From positions 1-41,228 of the forward strand of contig CAMOUW010000006.1 in NCBI GenBank assembly GCA_946626755.1: a stretch of 41,228 nucleotides of DNA, read 5' to 3'. Positions within the stretch are counted from its first letter, which is position 1, and every line of letters starts with the position of its first letter. A model generated the notes under the pieces. That model was given only the letters and a program-made list of their open reading frames with translations, made no database searches and was not told where the DNA came from. Below, one piece after another: positions 18,201 to 26,378 of the stretch. The translations under genes were made by a program, and so were the position numbers. The DNA is from an uncultured Clostridia bacterium. Lineage in GTDB: Bacteria; Bacillota; Clostridia; Lachnospirales; Lachnospiraceae.

Positions 18201-18743
18201 TCAAAGTATCCTGACGTTTTCAAATCCTACCTCCAGGGGCGTATCCGTACCCAGGAGATCTACCTTCAGGATAACTGTCTGTTTTCCGACATTCACCGTG
18301 TCTATGACGCCTTCCATGCCCACAAGCGCTCCTCCTATAAGAAGGGCTCTGTCTCCGGGTTTTCCTCTGAAATCTATAACAGCCGCAGGCTTTTCTTCAG
18401 GAGAATCCGGCATCATAATACCGAGAGTCTTTATCTCTTCGTAGGTGAGTGGTACGGGCTTTGATCCCGGACCCACAAATCCTGTAACACCTCTGGTATT
18501 TCTAACGATGTACCAGGTTTCTTCGTTCATGATCATCTTGACAAGAACGTAACCGGGAAACATTTTTCTTGTAGTTTCTTTTTTATTGCCGTTTTTTGTC
18601 TCAACGACATTTTCCATAGGTACGAGCACTTCAAGGATCTGATCCTCAAGACCTCTGTTTTCTACAGTCATATCTATATCGTTCTTAACTTTATTCTCAT
18701 AACCCGAATAAGTATGAACAACATACCATTTTGCTTCGTCCAT
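18201..18743 (-). CDS. nusG: Transcription termination/antitermination factor NusG
   Basis: A complete 180-residue NusG. The NGN domain opens KWYVVHTYSGYENKVKNDI and contains KMFPGYVLVKMIM and GVTGFVGPGSKPVPL; a C-terminal KOW domain follows (FRGKPGDRALLIGGALVGMEGVI). NusG clamps RNA polymerase and links it to Rho or to the ribosome through S10. It starts 15 bases after secE, behind AAGGTGAGCTG, and is followed by rplK after 98 bases that include the L1 site. Confidence 0.98.
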   Translation of the reverse strand: MDEAKWYVVHTYSGYENKVKNDIDMTVENRGLEDQILEVLVPMENVVETKNGNKKETTRKMFPGYVLVKMIMNEETWYIVRNTRGVTGFVGPGSKPVPLTYEEIKTLGIMMPDSPEEKPAAVIDFRGKPGDRALLIGGALVGMEGVIDTVNVGKQTVILKVDLLGTDTPLEVGFENVRIL

Positions 18744-18758
18744 CAGCTCACCTTTTCC

Positions 18759-19217
18759 TTATATACTCATAAGCCCTTCAATAGCTGCACGCAATCCGAG
18801 ATCTACAAAGAATATTATGGTAGCCATAATCGCGGTAACTATAATAACAGTAAGCGTCTCAGACCATACTCTGCCGGCTGTGGGCCACTCGATCTTGGAG
18901 TACTTGGACTTAAGATCCGCGGGCACACCTGATGCTGTGGCTGCAGCAGGCTTTTTCGGAGCCTCTTCAGCCTTGTCAGATACATTCTTTTGTGCAGCTG
19001 CTGCCGCCTTATCCTTCACGGCATCTTTCGCTTCCGTAGCTGCTTCTTTCGCATCACCGGCTGCATCAGCAGCTTTTTCAGCTTTTTCTTCTACAGTAGT
19101 TGCTGCTTCTTTTGCTGATTCTTTTGCAGTATCTGTTGTTGCATCACTTGCAGGCTCGTTTCCTAAGGACTTTTCTTCTCCGAGGGACTCTGTCCCTTCC
19201 TTCTTTTTTTCGTCCAT
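18759..19217 (-). CDS. secE: Preprotein translocase subunit SecE with long N-terminal extension
   Basis: A 152-residue protein whose last roughly 60 residues are SecE: an amphipathic region (SKYSKIEWPTAGRVWSET) and one membrane span (LTVIIVTAIMATIIFFVDLGL). SecE clamps SecY in the translocon. The preceding roughly 90 residues are a charged Ala/Glu/Lys-rich low-complexity segment (repeats like EKAEKAADAAGDAKEAA), predicted cytosolic. SecE in Gram-positives is usually 60-75 residues, so more than half of this protein is extra. I prefer the ATG at 19217, behind GTGAGG, over a TTG two codons upstream. Position rpmG-secE-nusG confirms the identity. Confidence 0.93.
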   Translation of the reverse strand: MDEKKKEGTESLGEEKSLGNEPASDATTDTAKESAKEAATTVEEKAEKAADAAGDAKEAATEAKDAVKDKAAAAAQKNVSDKAEEAPKKPAAATASGVPADLKSKYSKIEWPTAGRVWSETLTVIIVTAIMATIIFFVDLGLRAAIEGLMSI

Positions 19218-19239
19218 TTTCAAACCTCACTAAATTAAA

Positions 19240-19389
19240 TTACTTAGTTTCCTTATGTAAGGTATGCTTTCTGCAGAACTTACAGTACTTTTTGGTCTCC
19301 ATTCTGTCAGGATGAAGCCTTTTTTCCTTCATAGTGTCATAGTTGCGCTGCTTGCATTCTGTACATTCAAGCGTAATTTTGGTTCTCAC
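19240..19389 (-). CDS. rpmG: 50S ribosomal protein L33, zinc-binding form
   Basis: A 49-residue L33 starting with GTG at 19389 behind GGGAGGTGG. It reads [16 protein letters not shown] and ends [17 protein letters not shown]. The two CxxC pairs (CTEC and CKFC) identify the zinc-containing form rather than the zinc-free paralogue. It is the first gene of the rpmG-secE-nusG-rplK-rplA unit, directly behind a consensus promoter. Confidence 0.96.
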   Translation of the reverse strand: MRTKITLECTECKQRNYDTMKEKRLHPDRMETKKYCKFCRKHTLHKETK

Positions 19390-19465
19390 GGTTATCCACC
19401 TCCCATATAAAAATACAATACGCTAAATTAAGGCACAAAAAAAAGACCTGTCGTCTAGCAGAGGA

Positions 19466-19494
19466 ATTATACAAAAAAAATAAGAAGCTGTCAA
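19466..19494 (-). promoter_or_regulatory. Consensus promoter of rpmG-secE-nusG-rplKA
   Basis: A perfect TTGACA (19489-19494) and perfect TATAAT (19466-19471) on the minus strand with a 17-base, T-rich spacer. The predicted start is near 19459, about 70 bases before the rpmG GTG. Confidence 0.9.
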
Positions 19495-19524
19495 TAAGCT
19501 TCTTAAATACATAATATAGTTTTA

Positions 19525-20970
19525 TTAATCTTCCGCATCTTTAATATCTTCATTTTTTCTGAAGTATTCATTTATATCGCTTATATCCGCTGTTACCTGT
19601 CCTGCATCCACTCCCCGGGTGCTGTCTTTGATAAAGAGCGTCTTTATGGTAGCAAGCATGACTTTCACATCCTGGGCAAGCCCCGGTTTTGATATATATG
19701 TAAGATCCAAAAGAAGCTTGTCATACGGCTCCGTATTGTACCTTCCGTATACCTGGGCTATGCCTGTCAGACCTGCTCTCACCTGAAGCCTCAGAGCAAA
19801 TTCAGGCAGCCTGCTTTCATAAACCTTAGCTATCTCCGGTCTTTCAGGTCTGGGTCCCACCAGAGACATGTCTCCCTTTATGATATTAAACAGCTGTGGC
19901 AACTCATCAAGACGATAACGCCTCATAAAGCGTCCCACTTTCGTAACCCTTTTATCATTATCCCCTGTAGACAATCTGGCTATCCCGTCTTTTTCCGCAT
20001 CGGGAATCATGCTCCTGAACTTAAGCATCTCAAACTCCCTTCTATATCTGGTGAGCCTGACCTGACGATACAAAACCGGGCCGCCGTCGGTTCTCTTTAT
20101 GATGATAGCCAGCACAAGCATAACCGGCGAAGCTATACCTATCGCTATCGCCGATAATACAATATCGAAAAATCTCTTTATAAAAAGATATTCATGGGAG
20201 GGGTTATATCTCGATACCTTCAATATAGGAAGATTCAACATATATATCCTCTGGGCACCGGCAAGTATAACATCTCCCACTCGGGGGATGACGTAAGCAT
20301 TTATGTCACGAAAAGTACAGTATTTCAAAAACTGATTTCTTTCGTGGCTGTGTACTCCGCTTAAAAAAACAGCATCTATCCCCTCCAGCCTGCTCATGTC
20401 ACCGTTTTGAAATTTAGAAACATGCTCTACGCCAACAACTTTGAATCTGATATCCATTCCTTCTTTTTTAAGAAGTTCATTCACCTGGCTTGCCATGTGA
20501 TCATAAATAATAAGAGTTTTTGCAGGTCTGAAACTGTGGAAATACCATTTATGTGCAACAAATGCCCACAACACCGCCAGAGCACACTGCACGGCAAAAG
20601 CTATCAGCATAGGGATCACATTTGGAAAGCGCATATTTACCAGCCAAATGATAATAAACATCACAAAGTCAGTGACCACCAATGACAAAATCTGACTGTA
20701 TACCAGCTCCTGTATCCTCACTATCTGAATTTGGAAAACCTGATAGGCAATAGCGCATATAACATACACCACCGCAAACAAAAGGATGAACAGCCAGTTC
20801 ACTCGCAAACTGAAGTCCCTGTCCATTCGCCCTTCATAGAAAAAAAGCGCAATAAAAAGAAACGGAATCAAAACCATGACAACATCCAATGCAAACATAA
20901 GACGCAGCTTTATACTTCTGGTAAGATGTCCGATATTCTTATATTCTGACGTCTTGAACCTTTGTCGCAT
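19525..20970 (-). CDS. Polyprenyl-phosphate sugar phosphotransferase (exopolysaccharide initiation)
   Basis: A 481-residue membrane protein. The N-terminal third has about four or five hydrophobic spans. The C-terminal 200 residues are the bacterial sugar transferase domain: KRFFDIVLSAIAIGI, DGGPVLYRQVRL, FEMLKFRSM, LDELPQLFNIIKGDMSLVGP followed by RPERP, and GLTGIAQVYGRYN. This family moves a sugar-1-phosphate from a UDP-sugar to undecaprenyl phosphate, the first step of capsule or exopolysaccharide repeat units. The sugar cannot be read from sequence. No other polysaccharide genes are nearby, so it is an isolated initiating enzyme here. Its promoter is not clear. Confidence 0.9.
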   Translation of the reverse strand: MRQRFKTSEYKNIGHLTRSIKLRLMFALDVVMVLIPFLFIALFFYEGRMDRDFSLRVNWLFILLFAVVYVICAIAYQVFQIQIVRIQELVYSQILSLVVTDFVMFIIIWLVNMRFPNVIPMLIAFAVQCALAVLWAFVAHKWYFHSFRPAKTLIIYDHMASQVNELLKKEGMDIRFKVVGVEHVSKFQNGDMSRLEGIDAVFLSGVHSHERNQFLKYCTFRDINAYVIPRVGDVILAGAQRIYMLNLPILKVSRYNPSHEYLFIKRFFDIVLSAIAIGIASPVMLVLAIIIKRTDGGPVLYRQVRLTRYRREFEMLKFRSMIPDAEKDGIARLSTGDNDKRVTKVGRFMRRYRLDELPQLFNIIKGDMSLVGPRPERPEIAKVYESRLPEFALRLQVRAGLTGIAQVYGRYNTEPYDKLLLDLTYISKPGLAQDVKVMLATIKTLFIKDSTRGVDAGQVTADISDINEYFRKNEDIKDAED

Positions 20971-21098
20971 TCCCGCTTCCCTTCACTCTTTTACTTAAAG
21001 TGACATCTTTATGTCCGTTTCCGCAACCGTCAATTAAGACTCCGCAAAACTACATAGCAATGCACACGTCATCATTTTATAACAAATATGACTCACCG

Positions 21099-21851
21099 TC
21101 AAAACCCTTCTCCCGAACACAGGGTAAGGGCATTCACTTCTTTTACGCCTGCTTTCTTTAACGCTTTGGCACATTCATCTAAAGTATAACCCGTAGTGAT
21201 GATATCATCTACCAAAAGCACCTTTGTATAAACCCCCTCTTTTTCTGTTTGCGCCTCAAATGCATCCTTTACATTCCTAAGACGCCCCTTTTTTTCTACT
21301 TCTTTCATAGGAGCAGTTTTTCTTGTTCTTATCAAGAAATCTACATCTACAGGTACTCCTAGCAGTTCTCCCGTCTTTTTTGCCAACAGCTCCGCCTGGT
21401 TGTACCCTCTCACTCTCTTTTTCTTATGGTACATAGGCACCGGCACGATCACATCCGGATCCCACATTTTTATAAGCCTTCCGGCACCTTGTACTGCTGC
21501 AGCCGCAAAAACACCCGCATACTCTCTTTTATTTTTATATTTGAATCTGTATATCCCCTGTTTTATAGCGTCATTGTACGCAAACACAGAAACAGCCTGA
21601 TCAAAAATATGATCATATTTTTGACAGTCATCACAAAGCATCTCTTCAGAATTTATATGTTTTCCGCATTTTGCACATAACGGTTCTTCTACCGGTTTCA
21701 GTTTTTCTCTGCATGCTTCATGTACTCCGTCACCACTCCATTCCCCCAAAGGGCTGCCGCATACCGCACAGGCCGGAGGATAAACAGCATCAGCCACAAG
21801 CTTTCCCGCCCTCTTTAGCCGGGAAAAGAATATTCTTTCTGTTTCTTCCAT
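21099..21851 (-). CDS. comF: ComF family protein (phosphoribosyltransferase fold)
   Basis: A 250-residue ComF-type protein. Two zinc-type cysteine clusters lie near the N-terminus (CAVCGSPLGEW, then CAKCGKHINSEEMLCDDC). The family core FKYKNKREYA and PVPMYHKKKRVRGYNQAELLA follows, then a phosphoribosyltransferase PRPP loop VLLVDDIITTGYTLDECA. In Bacillus ComFC helps single-stranded DNA uptake in competence; in non-competent species its role is unclear. It starts 43 bases after recD2 and probably shares its transcript. The ribosome binding site (AAGGGGT) is weak. Confidence 0.88.
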   Translation of the reverse strand: MEETERIFFSRLKRAGKLVADAVYPPACAVCGSPLGEWSGDGVHEACREKLKPVEEPLCAKCGKHINSEEMLCDDCQKYDHIFDQAVSVFAYNDAIKQGIYRFKYKNKREYAGVFAAAAVQGAGRLIKMWDPDVIVPVPMYHKKKRVRGYNQAELLAKKTGELLGVPVDVDFLIRTRKTAPMKEVEKKGRLRNVKDAFEAQTEKEGVYTKVLLVDDIITTGYTLDECAKALKKAGVKEVNALTLCSGEGF

Positions 21852-21894
21852 TTCAAACCATACCCCTTATAACTCTTTTCTGATCCGGGATCGA

Positions 21895-24159
21895 TCATAT
21901 CCCGCCTGACAACTCCCTTATCATCATGGAAAGGGAAGAATATCTCTTAATATCATATATATTTCCCGCCATCTGCTCAAAGCTTTCAGGAAGCCCTACC
22001 AGACAGACGCATTTTTTTGCTCTGGTCACTGCGGTATACAACAGCTTCCTGTTCATAAGCATTCTGGGGGCCGGATACATCGGGATAACTACGGCAGGAT
22101 ATTCACTTCCCTGCGCTTTATGTATAGTTATTGCATATGCCTGTTCCAGTTCATGAAGTTCATCAAATCCATACTCAACCTGACGCCCGTCATCAAACAG
22201 CACAAAAACCGACTCTGTAAAAAAGCTTATTTTTTTTATTATTCCGGTGTCTCCGTTAAAAACTCCTGTTCCGGAACGCATCGTTCCGTCACTATCTTCT
22301 CTTTGCCATTCCAGGTTGTAGTCATTTTTTATCTGCATGACTTTATCTCCCTCACGATACAAAGTACCCCTGTATTCTTTCTCACGCTTGTCCGGCGAAG
22401 GAGGATTCAAAAGATTTTGCATAATAACATTTAGGCGCTCCACCCCCACTCTGGCCCCTCTGGATGGCGTAAGTATTTGGATCTCCTCCCGGGGAGCATC
22501 CACATATTCCGGTAATTTCTCTTTTACCAGAGTAAAAATAGCAGATATGATTTTTTCATCTGTATCTCTTTTTATAAAAAGGAAATCTTTACTTTTTTTG
22601 GACAGATCAACCTTTTCCCCTTTATTTATCAAATGGGCATTGGAAACAATATCACTTTCCGCAGCTTGTCTGAATATCTTTTCCAGCCTTATAACCTTAA
22701 AGGCTTCGGATTCTATAATGTCACTGAACACATTTCCCGCTCCCACGCTGGGCAGTTGGTCAGCATCCCCCGTAAGAATAAGCCTGGTTCCGGGTGCAAG
22801 TGCGGACAAAAGAGAGTTCATGAGCCATATGTCTGTCATGGACATCTCATCTACTATCACCACATCGGCCGGAAGATGATTGTACTCATTGTACTCAAAA
22901 GCTCCCTCTTCTTTTGTTGCTATCTTATCCTTTTCGTCGCCAAACGCCGGAGAATACCCTAAAAGCCTGTGGATAGTGGCCGCCTCCAGATTGCAGGCCT
23001 GAGTCATTCTCTTGGCAGCTCTTCCGGTGGGCGCGGCAAGCTTCACTTTGAGACCCCCTGTCAGAAAAATCTTTATGATACTGTTAATAACCGTAGTTTT
23101 ACCGGTACCCGGACCTCCGGTTATAACTGCAACTCCGGCAGATACAGCATTTAGCACCGCTTCTCTTTGAATCTCATCAGGCTCAAGCCCGGTTTCTTCT
23201 TCTATGCGCTCAAGCTGTCTTAAAATCTCCTCACCGGAAAATAAAGCATCGGGCACGGCATTCAACGACACAAGTTTTCCTGCCACATTTTTTTCCATGT
23301 AAAAAAAGGAAGGTATATATATGCGGGCTTTTTCGTCTTCCGAAGCCCTGGCTACTATCTTGCCTTCTATAGAGAGATCTGCTATCAGCATTTCAAAATC
23401 CGGCAGTACACACCCCAGAAGAAACTCTGTGTTTTTTTGAAGAGTGTCAAGCGGCAGATATGTATTCCCCTCTGCAGCTGCCCTTTCAAGGGTATAAATG
23501 ACAGCGGCACGGCTCCTGTATTCAAGACTGACGTTCAGACCGGACCGCTTGACTATGTCATCTGCCGTCTTAAAACCTATGCCCGAAACTTCTTCTGCAA
23601 GACGATACGGATTTTCCTTAATAATACCGTATATATCTTCACCAAAATGCTTATAAATATTTTTTGCCAGAGCAGTCCCTATACCATATCCCTGCAAAAA
23701 GATTATCACATCATTGAACTGTTTGTTTTCTATAAGGATTCTTTGAAACTCATACGCTTTATTTAATGAGATCCCTTTTATTTCTTTTGCAAGAAGCTCA
23801 GGCTCTTCCAATAAAACCCTGTATGAATCGTCTCCAAATCTGTCAGCTATCTTCGTCCCGTTTCTTTTTTTTATTCCCGGAATAGCTCCCCCCGTCACAA
23901 AACGCAAAAAAGCCTCACGACTATGAGGCTCCTTTAACTTCAGGGAACTCACGGAAAGCTGTCTGCCATATACGGGATGGGTCACATAACTACCCGAAAC
24001 TTCGGCAAACTGTCCTGCGTATACACCCTGTACAGTCCCTACGCATACTGTCTCTTTTCCTTTTGAGGATACGCTAAAAACAGTGTATCCGTTTTCTTCG
24101 TTCCTGAAGGTTATATCTTCTATGTATCCTTCCAGTTTTATGAAGGTGTCATCTTTCAT
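21895..24159 (-). CDS. recD2: RecD2-type ATP-dependent DNA helicase
   Basis: A 754-residue RecD2, full length. An N-terminal OB-like domain (LEGYIEDITFRNEENGYTVF) and helix-hairpin-helix repeats (IPGIKKRNG, VSGIGFKTADDIV) precede a superfamily 1B helicase core: Walker A GGPGTGKTTV near residue 345, LAAPTGRAAKRM, Walker B VIVDEMSM, LTGDADQLPSVGAG and the C-terminal AYAITIHKAQGSEYPAVV. RecD2 is a 5'-3' helicase outside RecBCD complexes, linked to mismatch repair and replication fork stability in Firmicutes. Its start overlaps the 3' end of the mreB-like gene by 11 bases, implying translational coupling. Confidence 0.95.
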   Translation of the reverse strand: MKDDTFIKLEGYIEDITFRNEENGYTVFSVSSKGKETVCVGTVQGVYAGQFAEVSGSYVTHPVYGRQLSVSSLKLKEPHSREAFLRFVTGGAIPGIKKRNGTKIADRFGDDSYRVLLEEPELLAKEIKGISLNKAYEFQRILIENKQFNDVIIFLQGYGIGTALAKNIYKHFGEDIYGIIKENPYRLAEEVSGIGFKTADDIVKRSGLNVSLEYRSRAAVIYTLERAAAEGNTYLPLDTLQKNTEFLLGCVLPDFEMLIADLSIEGKIVARASEDEKARIYIPSFFYMEKNVAGKLVSLNAVPDALFSGEEILRQLERIEEETGLEPDEIQREAVLNAVSAGVAVITGGPGTGKTTVINSIIKIFLTGGLKVKLAAPTGRAAKRMTQACNLEAATIHRLLGYSPAFGDEKDKIATKEEGAFEYNEYNHLPADVVIVDEMSMTDIWLMNSLLSALAPGTRLILTGDADQLPSVGAGNVFSDIIESEAFKVIRLEKIFRQAAESDIVSNAHLINKGEKVDLSKKSKDFLFIKRDTDEKIISAIFTLVKEKLPEYVDAPREEIQILTPSRGARVGVERLNVIMQNLLNPPSPDKREKEYRGTLYREGDKVMQIKNDYNLEWQREDSDGTMRSGTGVFNGDTGIIKKISFFTESVFVLFDDGRQVEYGFDELHELEQAYAITIHKAQGSEYPAVVIPMYPAPRMLMNRKLLYTAVTRAKKCVCLVGLPESFEQMAGNIYDIKRYSSLSMMIRELSGGI

Positions 24160-25153
24160 CTGTCATAACCCTTTTCCCGGCCATGAACTCAATAAAGCGC
24201 CCGGTACCTACAGCTACAGCCGTCATGGGATCCTCTGCTGTAACGGTATGTATGCCGGTCTTTGCTTCTATCAGTTCCTCAAGTCCGGTAAGAAGGCTTC
24301 CCCCTCCCGTAAGAACAATGCCTCTTTCTGCAATATCCGCCGAAAGCTCAGGCGGAGTCCTCTCCAACACACTGTGTATAGCTTCTACTATCTGTCCGGT
24401 ATCTTCTCTCAACGCTTCCTCTATCTCATCAGAATTTAAAATAACTGATTTCGGAAGACCGGTCACCAGATTCCTTCCCTTTACCGTCATGGAAGACGCT
24501 TCAGGAAGAGGATACGCACATCCAACCTTTATCTTAATCTCTTCAGCCGTCCTCTCTCCAATGAGAAGATTGTGTTTCTTTCTCATATATCTGACAATAG
24601 ATTCGTCAAAGTCGTCTCCGGCAATCTTTATGGATGCGCTGACAACGGTAGCTCCCAGGGAAATAACCGCTATATCAGTAGTTCCGCCTCCAATGTCCAC
24701 TATCATATTGCCACATGGCTTAGAAATGTCTATACCCGCTCCAAGTGCAGCCGCTATCGGCTCTTCTATAATAGCCACTTCTCTTGCTCCAGCCTGTATA
24801 GCCGCATCCTCTACAGCTCTCTTTTCCACCTGGGTAACACCGGAGGGCACACATACACTTATCCTGGGCTTTCTGAACATGTGCCTGCCCACTGCCTTAT
24901 CTATAAAGTACTTGAGCATCTTTTCCGTCACTTTGTAATCAGAAATAACTCCCTGTCTTAAGGGTCTGATAGCTACAATATTAGCCGGTGTTCTTCCAAG
25001 CATAAGCCTGGCATCTTCACCGATAGCCTTTATTTTTTCTGTTTCTTTATCAAAAGCCACTACCGACGGCTCTTTCAAAACCACGCCTTTACCCTTTATA
25101 TATACGAGAATGCTGGCCGTACCAAGATCTATACCTATGTCCGCTGATAACAT
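24149..25153 (-). CDS. MreB-family actin-like cell shape protein
   Basis: A 334-residue MreB/Mbl-type protein. Actin-fold nucleotide motifs are present: phosphate-1 IGIDLGTASILVY, phosphate-2 NMIVDIGGGTTDIAVIS and adenosine motif GIVLTGGGSLLTG. The start MLSADIGIDLG at 25153 follows GGAGGACGAT and is preferred over an ATG seven codons earlier. MreB polymers guide lateral peptidoglycan synthesis. No mreC or mreD lies next to it; instead it leads a unit with recD2 and comF. It could therefore be mreB, mbl or mreBH; the sequence alone does not separate these. Confidence 0.93.
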   Translation of the reverse strand: MLSADIGIDLGTASILVYIKGKGVVLKEPSVVAFDKETEKIKAIGEDARLMLGRTPANIVAIRPLRQGVISDYKVTEKMLKYFIDKAVGRHMFRKPRISVCVPSGVTQVEKRAVEDAAIQAGAREVAIIEEPIAAALGAGIDISKPCGNMIVDIGGGTTDIAVISLGATVVSASIKIAGDDFDESIVRYMRKKHNLLIGERTAEEIKIKVGCAYPLPEASSMTVKGRNLVTGLPKSVILNSDEIEEALREDTGQIVEAIHSVLERTPPELSADIAERGIVLTGGGSLLTGLEELIEAKTGIHTVTAEDPMTAVAVGTGRFIEFMAGKRVMTDER

Positions 25154-25183
25154 ATCGTCCTCCGTTTGTAACACACTCTTAAC

Positions 25184-25211
25184 ATTATATACAAAGAATT
25201 GTCATTTTCAA
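25184..25211 (-). promoter_or_regulatory. Promoter of mreB-recD2-comF
   Basis: TTGAAA (25206-25211) and perfect TATAAT (25184-25189) on the minus strand with a 16-base spacer. The predicted start is about 25 bases before the ATG at 25153. Confidence 0.7.
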
Positions 25212-25284
25212 AGTAGATAAAATTAAAATTTTTATAAATAAATGAGATGATGTGCACGCCACTAATACTAAAATCTCATATTTC

Positions 25285-25353
25285 TGTGAATGAATATATT
25301 ATATTTTCGACGTTAAGCGGCAACGTGGAGAAAATATAATATATTCATTCACA
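25285..25353. repeat. Conserved-loop hairpin repeat, copy D (opposite orientation)
   Basis: A perfect 24-bp stem (25285-25308 with 25330-25353) and a 21-base loop (25309-25329). Read on the minus strand the loop matches copies A-C except C to T and G to A, giving ACGTTGCCGCTTAACGT. Those two changes create two extra T-A pairs inside the loop (ACGTT with AACGT). It lies between the mreB promoter and the rpmA terminator. The stem uses TGAATATATT, unlike the other copies. Confidence 0.9.
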
Positions 25354-25403
25354 AAAATACGCAGATAAGCACATTGGGTGAAATTTTATGGTTTTCTGTA
25401 ACC

Positions 25404-25444
25404 GAAAAACGGTCCAGGCTGTGTTACTTTCACCTGAACCGTTG
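25404..25444 (-). terminator. Intrinsic terminator of rplU-rpmA
   Basis: On the minus strand AACGGTTCAGG (25443-25433) pairs with CCTGGACCGTT (25418-25408) with one G-T type mismatch, followed by TTTTC. It is 20 bases past the rpmA stop. Confidence 0.82.
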
Positions 25445-25464
25445 TAAATAGTGATCTGTGATAT

Positions 25465-25755
25465 TTACTGGGCAGCTGCTTTCGGATATACCGAAACCTG
25501 CTTCTTGTCTCTTCCTTTTCTCTCAAAACGTACTGTGCCGTCTACAAGTGCAAAAAGAGTATCATCTCTTCCACGACCCACATTTACTCCGGGAAGAATC
25601 TTTGTCCCTCTCTGTCTGTAGAGAATATTTCCCGCTAAAACAAACTGGCCGTCTGCTCTCTTAGCGCCAAGTCTCTTTGATTCGGAATCACGGCCGTTCT
25701 TGGTTGAACCTACTCCCTTTTTGTGAGCGAACAACTGAAGATTGAAAAATAACAT
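25465..25755 (-). CDS. rpmA: 50S ribosomal protein L27 with cleavable N-terminus
   Basis: A complete 96-residue L27. It begins [21 protein letters not shown]: the segment up to LQLF, followed directly by AHKKG, is the extension that the cysteine protease Prp removes in Firmicutes so that the mature N-terminus can reach the peptidyl transferase centre. The rest ([22 protein letters not shown]) is typical. It follows rplU by 26 bases, and the prp (ysxB) gene that often sits between rplU and rpmA is absent. Confidence 0.97.
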   Translation of the reverse strand: MLFFNLQLFAHKKGVGSTKNGRDSESKRLGAKRADGQFVLAGNILYRQRGTKILPGVNVGRGRDDTLFALVDGTVRFERKGRDKKQVSVYPKAAAQ

Positions 25756-25781
25756 AGCTCATTCCTCCTTATACGTATTTA

Positions 25782-26090
25782 TCAGCCTGTGATCTTGTCG
25801 ATCTTTACCTTTGTGTACGGCTGTCTGTGACCATTCTTCTTATGGTAACCCTTCTTAGCCTTGTACTTGTAAACAACAACTTTCTTTGCACGTCCTTCTT
25901 TAAGAACCGTACCTGTTACTGTAGCACCTGCTACTGTAGGTGTACCAACCTTTACCTTGCCGTCATTTACAAGGAGTACCTGGTCAAATGTAACGGAATC
26001 GCCTTCGTTAAGTCCAAGCTTTTCAACAAAGATCTCGTCGCCTTCTGCGACTGTGTACTGCTTTCCGCCTGTTGCAATAATAGCGTACAT
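25782..26090 (-). CDS. rplU: 50S ribosomal protein L21
   Basis: A complete 102-residue L21 starting [18 protein letters not shown] and ending with the conserved [28 protein letters not shown] is the basic RNA-binding stretch. L21 binds 23S rRNA domain II with L20. Its ATG at 26090 follows AGGAGGTTTATT. A promoter at 26179-26207 leaves a leader of roughly 80 bases with a short GAGCC/GGTTC hairpin; L21 leaders are known regulatory RNAs in Firmicutes, but I cannot match this one with confidence. Confidence 0.97.
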   Translation of the reverse strand: MYAIIATGGKQYTVAEGDEIFVEKLGLNEGDSVTFDQVLLVNDGKVKVGTPTVAGATVTGTVLKEGRAKKVVVYKYKAKKGYHKKNGHRQPYTKVKIDKITG

Positions 26091-26178
26091 AATAAACCTC
26101 CTGATGGTTTCGCCGGAACCCGGAGAGAACCGTTATGGCTCTGCTTTTTTGTCCTGTCCCGTGCGGTCATGCCAAAAC

Positions 26179-26207
26179 ATACTATAACAATACGACTTTC
26201 TTGTCAA
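26179..26207 (-). promoter_or_regulatory. Promoter of rplU-rpmA
   Basis: A perfect TTGACA (26202-26207) and TAGTAT (26179-26184), minus strand, 17-base spacer. The remaining region 26208-26378 up to the Uma2-family gene shows no other feature I can support. Confidence 0.78.
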
Positions 26208-26378
26208 GTATTTTAATCTTAATGTGCCTGATAAGTTGATCCGAGATCCCCATAGTATTATCCAAAACATGATGCATGCTTTTTTAACATATTTAAGAAT
26301 ACCCGCTTTATAGACTTTGCAGATCCTGCTGTGTACTGCGCTCCGACCGGGATTTTGATATTAAGCAATAAGGACAGA

